IMG/VR virus record: IMGVR_UViG_3300044956_000267
Span: 1 to 25,503 of that record
Length of the DNA stretch: 25,503 nt
DNA from: a virus
Strand: one strand, 5' to 3'
Below are positions 14,740 to 21,532 of this stretch, piece by piece. The notes below the pieces were generated by a model. It saw nothing but the letters and a program-made list of their open reading frames with translations. It was not told the origin of the DNA and did not search any database. Made by a program: the position numbers and the translations under genes. Positions within the stretch are counted from its first letter, which is position 1; each line of letters begins with the position of its first letter.

Positions 14740-15693
14740 CTAGGAGTTGCTGTCGGACTTCTTCTTCGTGATGGCGAACTCCGATGACTGCTGGAAGTCG
14801 CCCTCGTTGAGGTCGTCCCAGATTTTCGGTGCGTAGTTCACCAAGACTTCGTGTACGACCTGCTGCTCTTCTTGCGGGAACGCCGCGATGAAGTTGTGGA
14901 GTGCGAAGTCAAACCCGAGGGTTTCGTTCCACTCTTCCACCTCCATCAACAGGTTCGTGCTGATTGGCGTGGACAAACTCCCGATGTCCACCTGCCCACG
15001 GAGGGCACCAGCCAGTTCCTGCAACGCCGTGCTGTTGAGCAACTTTCGCTCAATCGCGTCGTCGTACGGGAAGTACAACTTGACTGCGAAGCGGTTCTTG
15101 AACGCTTGGTTGAGCGGTCGGGTGCCTGCGTAGTCGGGGTTGTACGCTCCGATGACGACGCAATCGGGATGCACCGCCACATGGGATGGGCAGGACGAAC
15201 CTTCCGCCTCTTGGATGGTCAGCACCCTGCGGCGGTCAAGGAGACCGTGCAGGTACGACGCAATCTTGGGGGGCAGGAAGTTCACCTCGTCCAAGTACAC
15301 GATGCCGCCATGTTGCGCGGCGAGCACCATTGGGCCAGGAACGAAGTCCAGAGTGCTGTCTGGCTTCGGTGTCCACTTGCCGACGAAGATTGAGGGTTCG
15401 GCGGCACCGTTACACGGGATGTTCACGACGGGCAGGTTGTGCTCTGCCGCGTATGCGTACACGCACGAAGTCTTGGCCGACCCCGTGGGGCCGTACAGGA
15501 GGACATTGTGCTTGGACTGACGCGCGGCATCCAGAATGTCAATGTCGCGCACCCCTCCGATTTCGCGGCTGATGTAGGCATCGCCAGCCCACTTGTCCTT
15601 GTCAGGGATGAGTGTTGCCAGCGGGTGTTGGGTGGTATTCAGTGTCGCCTCCTTGGGCTTGGTCTTGGTGTTGGTGCTTACCTTAGCAGTCAT
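14740..15693 (-). CDS. MoxR/CobS-type AAA+ ATPase
   Basis: The 317-residue protein has a Walker A motif at 68-75 (GPTGSAKT), a Walker B at 131-138 (IVYLDEVN), a sensor-like 'VVIGAYNPDYAGT' and 'FKNRFAVKLYF' with the arginine-finger-like Arg. This is the layout of MoxR and CobS ATPases, which form rings that act on a VWA-domain partner. The partner is the next gene downstream. The protein carries a disordered Thr/Lys-rich N terminus. ATG 15693 was chosen because AAAGGAG precedes it, with a conserved leader and hairpin upstream. In-frame sequence further upstream runs through the hairpin and is not coding. Confidence 0.88.
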   Translation of the reverse strand: MTAKVSTNTKTKPKEATLNTTQHPLATLIPDKDKWAGDAYISREIGGVRDIDILDAARQSKHNVLLYGPTGSAKTSCVYAYAAEHNLPVVNIPCNGAAEPSIFVGKWTPKPDSTLDFVPGPMVLAAQHGGIVYLDEVNFLPPKIASYLHGLLDRRRVLTIQEAEGSSCPSHVAVHPDCVVIGAYNPDYAGTRPLNQAFKNRFAVKLYFPYDDAIERKLLNSTALQELAGALRGQVDIGSLSTPISTNLLMEVEEWNETLGFDFALHNFIAAFPQEEQQVVHEVLVNYAPKIWDDLNEGDFQQSSEFAITKKKSDSNS

Positions 15694-15712
15694 TCGGTGT
15701 TCTCCTTTGGTT

Positions 15713-15726
15713 GGTATTCGTGGATG
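15713..15726 (-). promoter_or_regulatory. Start-associated leader motif, copy 2
   Basis: CATCCACGAATACC on the minus strand, followed by AACCAAAGGAGAACACCG and ATG 15693. It directly follows hairpin copy C. Confidence 0.7.
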
Positions 15727-15733
15727 TTGGAGA

Positions 15734-15769
15734 CACGGTGGCGGCGCTTTTGTGAGCACCGCCACCGTG
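15734..15769 (-). repeat. Intergenic hairpin element, copy C
   Basis: The minus-strand RNA pairs CACGGTGGCGGTGC with GCGCCGCCACCGTG (14 pairs, one G-U) around the loop TCACAAAA. It begins 12 bases after the stop of the Cys-rich gene. Arm bases differ from copy B but remain paired. Confidence 0.82.
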
Positions 15770-15781
15770 ACACTCGGATTA

Positions 15782-16057
15782 CTAGCAGTGGTTCTTCTGG
15801 AAGCAGGTCGGGCAACACACTTCTGCCATGAGGTAGCAGGCGTCGTTGACCGACACGCTGGTGCCGCAGGTCTCGCACACCACCGTGTTTGGGTACCTGT
15901 CCCAGATACTCCACCCTTCTTTCTGGACGAGCACGGCGGCGTGCTCATCGCAGAAGTAGTCTGCCCAATCCCCCGCACTCGGGCCACCCGCATAGCAGGT
16001 GGCTGGCTTGGGACACCGCCACTGTCCTCTCCATGAAGCACCGCACTGGTGTGTCAT
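15782..16057 (-). CDS. Small cysteine-rich, zinc-binding-like protein
   Basis: The 91-residue protein has many potential zinc ligands: C5, C15, C21, 'YFCDEH' near 34-39, 'VCETC' near 60-64, and 'CCPTC' near 80-84. The last two CxxC pairs form a plausible zinc ribbon. It could be an adaptor or metal carrier for the adjacent MoxR-VWA pair, but that is inference from position alone. ATG 16057 is preceded by AAAAGGAGA, the conserved leader and hairpin copy D. Confidence 0.7.
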   Translation of the reverse strand: MTHQCGASWRGQWRCPKPATCYAGGPSAGDWADYFCDEHAAVLVQKEGWSIWDRYPNTVVCETCGTSVSVNDACYLMAEVCCPTCFQKNHC

Positions 16058-16078
16058 TCGTATGTCTCCTTTTCTGTT

Positions 16079-16092
16079 GGTATTCGTGGATG
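16079..16092 (-). promoter_or_regulatory. Start-associated leader motif, copy 3
   Basis: CATCCACGAATACC on the minus strand, followed by AACAGAAAAGGAG and ATG 16057. It directly follows hairpin copy D. Confidence 0.7.
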
Positions 16093-16097
16093 TGAGC

Positions 16098-16130
16098 GGC
16101 GGTGGCGGCGCTTGCGCGAGCGCCACCGCC
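16098..16130 (-). repeat. Intergenic hairpin element, copy D
   Basis: GGCGGTGGCG and CGCCACCGCC pair perfectly over ten bases, with further GCGC pairing inside. It begins 15 bases after the stop at 16146. The outer arm differs from copies B and C by compensating changes. Confidence 0.75.
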
Positions 16131-16145
16131 GTATTGCTTGGAGCG

Positions 16146-16577
16146 CTACTTCTTCTTGGACGCCGCGTTGAGGGTCGGGATGATGGCGTCGTTGAAGAAG
16201 TACTTGACGCCAGTGCCCTTCTCCAACACGGTGACTTGGCTTCTGCCTCTGCCGCCCTTGACACCAGCGAACACGAATGTGCGGTTGCCGTGCCTGAACT
16301 GAGTGCCAATCTTGGCTTTCAGCACCAGTTCCTTGAAGTCACTCGTGTAACCCGTGTATCCGTACTTCTGATACAGGGAGACTTCGGGCGACTTCATGTT
16401 CACGCCCGTCGTCTTGTCTGTCTGAACCGCCACTGCTGAAATGGAGATTTTGAACGAATCGCCGTATTGAGCGCTCGTCTTGGTGATTTCCATTCCGTGC
16501 TTGGCGAGCACTGCGCTGGTTGCTTTCTTGATTTCTGCTGCGAGTGCTTTGCACTGCTGTTCCGTGATGGTACTCAC
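16146..16577 (-). CDS. Hypothetical protein, first gene of the MoxR-VWA module
   Basis: The 143-residue protein has an N-terminal helix ('QQCKALAAEIKKATSAVLAK'), a strand-rich middle ('FKISISAVAV') and a C-terminal part with 'IGTQFRHGNRTFVFAGVK', which looks like a small beta-barrel. No family recognised. I chose GTG 16577 because AAAGGAAG and the conserved leader lie just upstream; an earlier TTG at 16619 would place the leader inside the gene. It is the first gene of the four that share the leader. Confidence 0.65.
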   Translation of the reverse strand: MSTITEQQCKALAAEIKKATSAVLAKHGMEITKTSAQYGDSFKISISAVAVQTDKTTGVNMKSPEVSLYQKYGYTGYTSDFKELVLKAKIGTQFRHGNRTFVFAGVKGGRGRSQVTVLEKGTGVKYFFNDAIIPTLNAASKKK

Positions 16578-16598
16578 TAGATGTGTCTTCCTTTCGTT

Positions 16599-16612
16599 GG
16601 TATTCGTGGATG
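16599..16612 (-). promoter_or_regulatory. Start-associated leader motif, copy 4
   Basis: CATCCACGAATACC on the minus strand, followed by AACGAAAGGAAG and GTG 16577. A TTGACA directly overlaps its upstream end (TTGACAACATCC), but no good -10 element follows at the right distance. This copy has no family hairpin immediately before it. Confidence 0.65.
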
Positions 16613-16928
16613 TTGTCAATCGGTCTCACGACCTTGTGCCAGTGAGGGCTTCGCACCCATACACCCCTGATTACGAGCACTGGCGACCGCAGAACGGTTG
16701 AGTATCACAAGTTGCACCCTTTTCCACAGCCCAGTTCTTCCGAGGTACTTGCCGCCGCCGTCATCTTGGACTTATGCGTTCCCAGTTTTTGCGAGTTTGC
16801 AATCACCGATGCTACTTGCTGCCAGAGCAAGTGTCAGCGCAATGCTTGTCGCCCGTACTGCGCGTATCCCCGTGCCTTGCTGAGATTTTTACGAACTGAC
16901 GGCACACCGCCAGCAAGTCGTGAGAATG

Positions 16929-16958
16929 GGTGGCGGCGCCCGTATGAGCACTTCCACC
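16929..16958 (-). repeat. Intergenic hairpin element, copy E
   Basis: The minus strand reads GGTGG-aa-GTGC, loop TCATACGG, GCGC-cg-CCACC, the same inner sequence and loop as copy A. It sits in the gene-free region with no clear gene ending before it. It may mark a decayed gene or act as a site in its own right. Confidence 0.65.
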
Positions 16959-17433
16959 AACTTCACCTTGACAAGAACACAGAAGAGTTTGTAATCAGGC
17001 GGGAATACCACCTGCTTCCAGTCTGTGAGTACGAACTTGTGTGACGGAATCGCACCGTCGCCCTTCCGTGAGGTCAGCCCGTCAGTGTCTTCGGGGCATT
17101 CGGAATGGGTGCCGCTTCGGAATCGGAGTATTCGCTTATCCGTTGGTTGGGTTGAGGCGCCTATCTTGTTGGTCGCCGCACGGTTCACTGCCGTTCACCA
17201 CTAGACCGCCGTTACCCCGTGAGCCTTTCGTTTTGGCAGTGCGGTCGTCCCTTGGTCAGAGGCTTTGTTGTTCGGAACAAGTGTGAGTTCGTGACCCTTG
17301 TTGTCACCGCTTGCCCAGAGGCTTACTGACACTGCCTTGCGAGAGGAAGTTCACGGTCGGGCTGTCCTGAGCCGTTCATCCTTTGCGGTCATCTGAAGTT
17401 GTCAAGGTGCGAATACCAGTGTATCCCCAGAGA

Positions 17434-17609
17434 AAAGCCTTGTCCAGTCAGGGTTTTGTGGGGGTACCCGATAAAAGCCTTATTCCATAAGGGTTTCCTG
17501 TGACCTGAAAGCCTTATGGAATAAGGGTTTCCCGCGACCTGCTCATAACCTGAAAGCCTTATTCCATAAGGGTTTTCCGCGACCTGAAAGCCTTATTCCA
17601 TAAGGGTTT
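17434..17609. repeat. Array of five palindromic 23-base repeats (candidate iterons or operators)
   Basis: Each unit is AAAGCC...GGGTTT around a 15-base dyad CCTTATTCCATAAGG. Units start at 17434 (degenerate), 17474, 17508, 17553 and 17587. The third has the centre inverted (GGA for TCC), as expected if the dyad matters and its orientation does not. Spacers between units 2-3, 3-4 and 4-5 are 11, 22 and 11 bases, about one or two helical turns, so all four good copies lie on the same DNA face. The spacers share a GACCTG or AACCTG end. A dimeric initiator or repressor would be the expected binder. Confidence 0.85.
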
Positions 17610-17706
17610 CCTCAGGGTATCCCCTGTTTCCCTTATTGGGCTTGGGCTGGATAGGGGCGCCAATACCGCCTCTTGGGGCGTTGGCGGGGCACGCCCAGCC
17701 CAGTAT

Positions 17707-17726
17707 GGGCGAACTGGTGTTCGCCC
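17707..17726. repeat. Perfect 8-base-pair hairpin
   Basis: GGGCGAAC and GTTCGCCC flank a TGGT loop. It lies about 100 bases to the right of the palindromic array, within the gene-free region. Confidence 0.7.
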
Positions 17727-17734
17727 GTTATCCC

Positions 17735-17788
17735 GCCAGAACGCGCCAGAACGCGCCCATACTCCCGTTCACACTGAACGACTGAACG
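17735..17788. repeat. Short tandem repeats and dyad beside the array
   Basis: GCCAGAACGC is repeated in tandem at 17735-17744 and 17745-17754 (plus three further bases). CGTTCA-cac-TGAACG forms a small dyad at 17766-17780. ACTGAACG is repeated in tandem at 17773-17788. Such clustered short repeats are common in origins. Confidence 0.6.
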
Positions 17789-17949
17789 AATGTGGGAATG
17801 GTGCGTTGCAGTTGCGCGTGAGAACAGGTGGCGGCGCAAAAATGAGTGCAGCGCATCATCAAGCGCCAGCAGGATTGTATTCATCACTATTGCTAACTAG
17901 ACAGGAGAACAATCGCGCATTACGCTGTCGCGCTACCAAGGCGCGCCTC

Positions 17950-18024
17950 CCTACTGGTACTGATACCAAGTGATTGGCACCAAGAAACAGAAAGAATACT
18001 TCTCTTAGTACGAATACCAGTAGG
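17950..18024. promoter_or_regulatory. Inverted repeat upstream of the helicase operon
   Basis: CCTACTGGTA at 17950-17959 is inverted as TACCAGTAGG at 18015-18024. A smaller GGTA-ctga-TACC dyad overlaps the left arm. The right arm overlaps the ten-base ACGAATACCA motif (18010-18019), which also occurs in the leaders of the MoxR-VWA module. This is where the helicase promoter and its operator should lie; no convincing -10/-35 pair stands out. Confidence 0.55.
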
Positions 18025-18056
18025 AAGCCACACCACCAAGCACCAAGGAGCACCGC

Positions 18057-19325
18057 ATGACAACTTCCGCCATAGAAGCGCTTCTGATTTCCGCAGTGCT
18101 CAGACAGGAAGATTACCGCACACCGCTACTTGAAGGCGTCATGCCAGAGTGGTTCGTGTCGTATCGCGCCGAATGGGAATGGATTGCTCGCTACATAGAA
18201 CGGCACCACAAGGCACCGTCAAAGTCTCTGTTCAAGACGACCTTCCCCGATTTCTCGGTCATGAAGGCGGACGATGTGGAATACTGCGTTCAGGAAGTCA
18301 AGGAGGCGTACCTGCGGCGTTCCATTATCCTCTTGATGGACGACTTGGCAGGAAAGATTCGTGACGGCACTGCTCCAAGCGAGATGATTGATTTCGGCCA
18401 GCGCCAACTCAACCAGTTGCAGGTTCAGTCAGATGGTGCCAAGAACGAGACGGACATCGTGGAAGACTGGTCGTTGGCATACGGCGAGGCGGCACGACGA
18501 TACGAACGCCGAAACGAGAAGGGGCTTGCTGGGGTGCCAACTGGCTTTCCAACTCTGGACAACCTGACTGGCGGTGTACAGGAGGGCGACTACTGGATTG
18601 TGGCGGCCCGTCTCGGTCAGGGAAAGACATGGACGCTTATCCGAATGGCTTGCACTGCTCTGTACAGGGGCATGGTGGTTCAGTACGACGCCTTGGAGCA
18701 GTCACGGGCACAGATTGCGATGCGCTCTCACAGTTTCTTGTCCAGTATGTACGGTCGTCAGGTATTCCGCTCAATGGATTTGATGCACGGAAAAGACTTT
18801 GACCTAAAGGCATACCGAGACTTTCTGAACGGACTGAAAGACAAGATGAGCGGCAAGTTCTTCGTGAACGACACTTCTCGGGGCAGGCTGAACCCAAGCA
18901 TGATTGCCGCACAGATAGAGCGAAACAAACCGAATGTGGTCTTCATTGACTATCTCACGCTGATGAACACGGGCGGCGACGACTGGAAGGCGATTGCGAA
19001 CCTGTCGGCGGAGTTGAAGGGCATCGCCATGCACTATCAAGTACCCATCGTGGCGGCGGCTCAAATCAACCGTATGGCTATCGGCAACGATGTGCCGCGA
19101 GCAGAACACTTGGCTGGTGCGGACGCTATCGGGCAGGACGCCGACTGCGTAGTGACGATGAAACAGATGTCTGCTCATGTCGTCAAGATGCACTTGGCTA
19201 AGTTCCGCCACGGCTCCGACGGTCAGACATGGATGAACGAGTTCCGCCCCAACTCTGGGAAGTTTGACGAAATCAGTACCGACAAGGCAGAAGAAATCAT
19301 GCAGGACGATAAGGAGATGGCGTGA
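18057..19325 (+). CDS. DnaB-family replicative DNA helicase
   Basis: The 422-residue protein has a short N-terminal helical domain and a RecA-like motor: Walker A at 184-191 (ARLGQGKT), 'YDALEQSRAQIAMR' as motif 1a-like, Walker B 'NVVFIDYLTLM' near 290, 'AAAQINR' and a C-terminal 'MKMHLAKFRHG'-like arginine-finger region. It should form a hexamer that unwinds DNA at the fork and recruits primase. ATG 18057 has AAGGAG seven bases upstream. It is the first of two plus-strand genes and reads away from the repeat-rich control region. The GTGA overlap with the primase gene shows translational coupling. Confidence 0.92.
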   Translation: MTTSAIEALLISAVLRQEDYRTPLLEGVMPEWFVSYRAEWEWIARYIERHHKAPSKSLFKTTFPDFSVMKADDVEYCVQEVKEAYLRRSIILLMDDLAGKIRDGTAPSEMIDFGQRQLNQLQVQSDGAKNETDIVEDWSLAYGEAARRYERRNEKGLAGVPTGFPTLDNLTGGVQEGDYWIVAARLGQGKTWTLIRMACTALYRGMVVQYDALEQSRAQIAMRSHSFLSSMYGRQVFRSMDLMHGKDFDLKAYRDFLNGLKDKMSGKFFVNDTSRGRLNPSMIAAQIERNKPNVVFIDYLTLMNTGGDDWKAIANLSAELKGIAMHYQVPIVAAAQINRMAIGNDVPRAEHLAGADAIGQDADCVVTMKQMSAHVVKMHLAKFRHGSDGQTWMNEFRPNSGKFDEISTDKAEEIMQDDKEMA

Positions 19326-20326
19326 TACAAGTACAACACAATGGTGGTCGTTCGGAGACGATTGTTCGCTTCCTGAAGCGGCACCTGAAGGTGACGAGCA
19401 AGAACGGGCTGGAATGGCAGGCATTGTGTCCGTATCACGACGACAAGACCCCCTCGTTCAGTGTGAACATTCGCAAGGGGCTGTTCATTTGCTACGCCTG
19501 TGGAGCCAAGGGCAACATGAAACAACTAGCGGAACATCTCCAAGCCAGCGCCCCAATGGTTCACGAACCGACGATAGAAGAACTAGAAGCAGAGTTGGCA
19601 AATCTGAAGCAGTCAATGGCGCAGGCTGACCGCCCGATTGTCGGACTCAAAGTGCCGCCAATCTACACAACGCCCGAAGCGACCCGCGTGTGCCAAGAGT
19701 ACTTCGGTGCGAAGCGCAATCTGAACACGGAAACAATAGAAAGATACCGTCTCTGTGCTGACACTGTTCACAACGAAGCACTGATTCCAGTGTGTGACTT
19801 GGAGGGGCGCATCGCCTTTTTCATTCGTCGTGCGATTGACTGGGATGGAGCAGGGCTGAAGTATCGCTATCCCAAGGGCGCCAAGGTGTCCGAGTATCTG
19901 TTCGGCGCAGACATCGCTAAGAAGTGGTTCTCAACCACGACTAGCACCAAGCAGACTGTGCTGGTCATTACGGAGGGGACATTGGATGCCATGTCGGTAG
20001 ATAATCCGCCAGTGAAAAGAGATGTCTGGAATAGGCACGACGCTGTGATGTGTGGGGTTGCGGTCATGGGCGCCAAAATCTCTGAAACGCAAGCCCACCT
20101 TGTTCAGAAACTGGCTCCGTCGCTCATCTTCATCGGAACCGACAGTGACCGTGCTGGTAGGGAAGCGGCGATGCAGATAGAAAACGCTCTTCGCGCCGTT
20201 CGTGTTGGTGGCCCGTTCGTTCATCTGGCGTGGAGCAACAACTACAAAGACCTGAACGAACTGCCCGAAGACCAACTACTTGAAACTCTGGACGAGGCCT
20301 TCGCCCGTCATCCGCTTAGCAAATAG
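19322..20326 (+). CDS. DnaG-type DNA primase
   Basis: The 334-residue protein begins with a CHC2-type zinc motif (C36-x2-H39-x17-C57-x2-C60). The catalytic TOPRIM core follows, with 'VLVITEGTLDAMS' near 213-225 supplying the catalytic Glu and 'GTDSDRAG' near 270-277 the acidic DxD. It makes RNA primers at the fork. It is much shorter than bacterial DnaG (about 600 residues) and lacks a recognisable C-terminal helicase-binding domain. GTG 19322 overlaps the helicase stop, with AAGGAG upstream. The gene ends about 107 bases before an intrinsic terminator. Confidence 0.92.
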   Translation: MIQVQHNGGRSETIVRFLKRHLKVTSKNGLEWQALCPYHDDKTPSFSVNIRKGLFICYACGAKGNMKQLAEHLQASAPMVHEPTIEELEAELANLKQSMAQADRPIVGLKVPPIYTTPEATRVCQEYFGAKRNLNTETIERYRLCADTVHNEALIPVCDLEGRIAFFIRRAIDWDGAGLKYRYPKGAKVSEYLFGADIAKKWFSTTTSTKQTVLVITEGTLDAMSVDNPPVKRDVWNRHDAVMCGVAVMGAKISETQAHLVQKLAPSLIFIGTDSDRAGREAAMQIENALRAVRVGGPFVHLAWSNNYKDLNELPEDQLLETLDEAFARHPLSK

Positions 20327-20330
20327 GACA

Positions 20331-20366
20331 ACGGGGTGGAGGGAATGCGCTTCCGCTCCACCCCGT
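20331..20366. terminator. 11-base-pair hairpin at convergent gene ends
   Basis: ACGGGGTGGAG (20331-20341) is complementary to CTCCACCCCGT (20356-20366), and GGAA/TTCC in the loop can extend the fold. It lies just after the primase stop. Without a T-run it may serve as a transcript 3' end or a U-less terminator in either direction. Confidence 0.6.
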
Positions 20367-20433
20367 CGCCAAGGAGGTAATACATCCCGCACGGGAACAC
20401 CACCCCCCATGCGAGACAGATGCTATTGAACAC

Positions 20434-20463
20434 GCTTGAATGGTGCCTTGTCAAGCATTTTTT
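20434..20463 (+). terminator. Rho-independent terminator of the helicase-primase operon
   Basis: GCTTGA (20434-20439) pairs with TCAAGC (20451-20456), followed by A and six Ts. It closes the plus-strand operon just before the converging minus-strand phosphoesterase gene ends at 20474. Confidence 0.7.
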
Positions 20464-20473
20464 GAGATTTTGG

Positions 20474-21532
20474 CTACCAGCCCTCGCGCTTGCGGTCTTG
20501 GACGAAGACGGGCGCCTGCATGGTGATGCCTCGTTCGGGCGTGATGATGGCAAGCGCTTGCTGTGGCTGTTCATACTGGAAGTTTGAGATAGCGGCGTAT
20601 TCGTCGTAGCCCTTCAGCGAGCCATTCACAATCAGATTGGGTGTCTGCACAAGTTGGTGCCAGTGACCGCACCACATGGTAGAGAAGTTCTCGCCCGTAG
20701 CCAGATAGCGCTGTGCCTTGCGTGCTCTAAGCCGCATAATCGGGGGCCAGATACCGCCGATGCCACCACCGCCGCTTGCTTGGTCGCCGTGTGTGAGTAG
20801 GTGCCCATAGCCGTAGACCTGAACCAAACAATCTGCTCCGTCAGGTATCTGGAATGTGACCTTGTTGTTGTTGGCGTAGTGTCGCTCCAACATCTTGGCC
20901 AGTAGCCAGTCGTAGTTCGTCTTCGCCCGCAACTTGGCACGCGGCTTGCGTGAGGTGCGCCCATGGTTGCCTACGACTGACGCGATGTGAATGTGCCCGA
21001 ACTCTTCCTGCAAAAGGCCGATGGCACTACCGATTTGCTCTGACCAGTGCAACAGGGATTCCATGATGGTGGCCGAGTTCGTTTCCGCTAGTTCTTCGTG
21101 GATGTCGCCCGAAAAGATGTCGCCGCCGAGCAATACAACTGCTCCGTCATAGGTAATGCCAGCCAGATAATGACGAGCGACCTTGACCACATTCTGTGAC
21201 CACTTTTGGAGACGAAGTTCTGCGATGTGTCGGTTGTAGGCGTTTAGACCGTCAATCTCTTCGGGCACTACTACTTCGTCAAAGTGTGTGTCTGAGAGCA
21301 TCACGACCAAGGTAGCCGCTGACTTCTTTGGCTTGGTGGGAGACAGCCAGCGTGGTGGATGAATGGACTGCCCAAGGATGTTCTCTGTGGCTTCCAGTGT
21401 TGCCGTCACCTTGTTGAGGCTGTCAGTCAGCCGTGCAGTTTCTGCCACCAGTTTCCGATTGTTCTTGCGCAGACTCTCTACCTCTGTTCGTAGGGCGTCC
21501 TTGCTTTCCATTGCTTCCGTGAACTTGCTCAT
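20474..21532 (-). CDS. Metallophosphoesterase with N-terminal coiled coil
   Basis: The 352-residue protein has the calcineurin-like motif series: D81-x-H83 ('SDTHFDE'), D138 ('GGDIF'), N189-H190 ('GNHGR'), H248 ('THGDQ') and H290-x-H292 ('GHWHQ'). Residues 1-56 form a charged coiled coil. The fold covers Mre11-type nucleases, cyclic-nucleotide phosphodiesterases and phosphatases; the sequence alone does not tell which. The extended N-terminal coil and the position downstream of the terminase suggest a DNA-end role, but this is inference. ATG 21532 overlaps the upstream stop as ATGA and has no ribosome-binding site of its own. Confidence 0.85.
   Translation of the reverse strand: MSKFTEAMESKDALRTEVESLRKNNRKLVAETARLTDSLNKVTATLEATENILGQSIHPPRWLSPTKPKKSAATLVVMLSDTHFDEVVVPEEIDGLNAYNRHIAELRLQKWSQNVVKVARHYLAGITYDGAVVLLGGDIFSGDIHEELAETNSATIMESLLHWSEQIGSAIGLLQEEFGHIHIASVVGNHGRTSRKPRAKLRAKTNYDWLLAKMLERHYANNNKVTFQIPDGADCLVQVYGYGHLLTHGDQASGGGGIGGIWPPIMRLRARKAQRYLATGENFSTMWCGHWHQLVQTPNLIVNGSLKGYDEYAAISNFQYEQPQQALAIITPERGITMQAPVFVQDRKREGW

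Larger units (their letters stand above)
16578..18056. other. Gene-free control region of about 1.48 kb
   Basis: This divergent gap separates the leftward genes from the rightward helicase-primase operon. Open frames inside it lack ribosome-binding sites and read through repeats, so I call none. It holds one leader motif (16599-16612), a 7-base inverted repeat (16638-16684), hairpin-family copies (16929-16958 and a degenerate one at 17827-17837), five palindromic repeats (17434-17609), short tandem repeats and dyads (17707-17788), and a 10-base inverted repeat before the helicase (17950-18024). An origin of replication, immunity-type operators, or both, would fit. Confidence 0.6.

Noticed and set aside
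16638-16684. tRNA-like fold: GCCAGTG/CACTGGC acceptor-like stem with a TGCGAAG loop and CTCGTAA
   Set aside because: Only 47 bases, no D arm, no paired anticodon stem, and only three pairs in the T-like stem. At most a decayed tRNA or a simple hairpin.
16712-17044. Plus-strand open frame of 110 residues
   Set aside because: TTG start without a ribosome-binding site, odd Cys-rich composition, and it reads through hairpin copy E.
16889-17188. Minus-strand open frame of 99 residues
   Set aside because: GTG start without a ribosome-binding site, and the end translates the hairpin repeat. Could be a gene remnant, but not supportable as a gene.
17434-17609. CRISPR array
   Set aside because: The repeats are palindromes with 11-22-base spacers that resemble each other, and no cas genes are present. 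The Cas4-like nuclease sits with recombination genes far away.
17633-17887. Minus-strand open frame of 84 residues beside the repeat array
   Set aside because: It runs across tandem repeats and the degenerate hairpin copy, with no ribosome-binding site.
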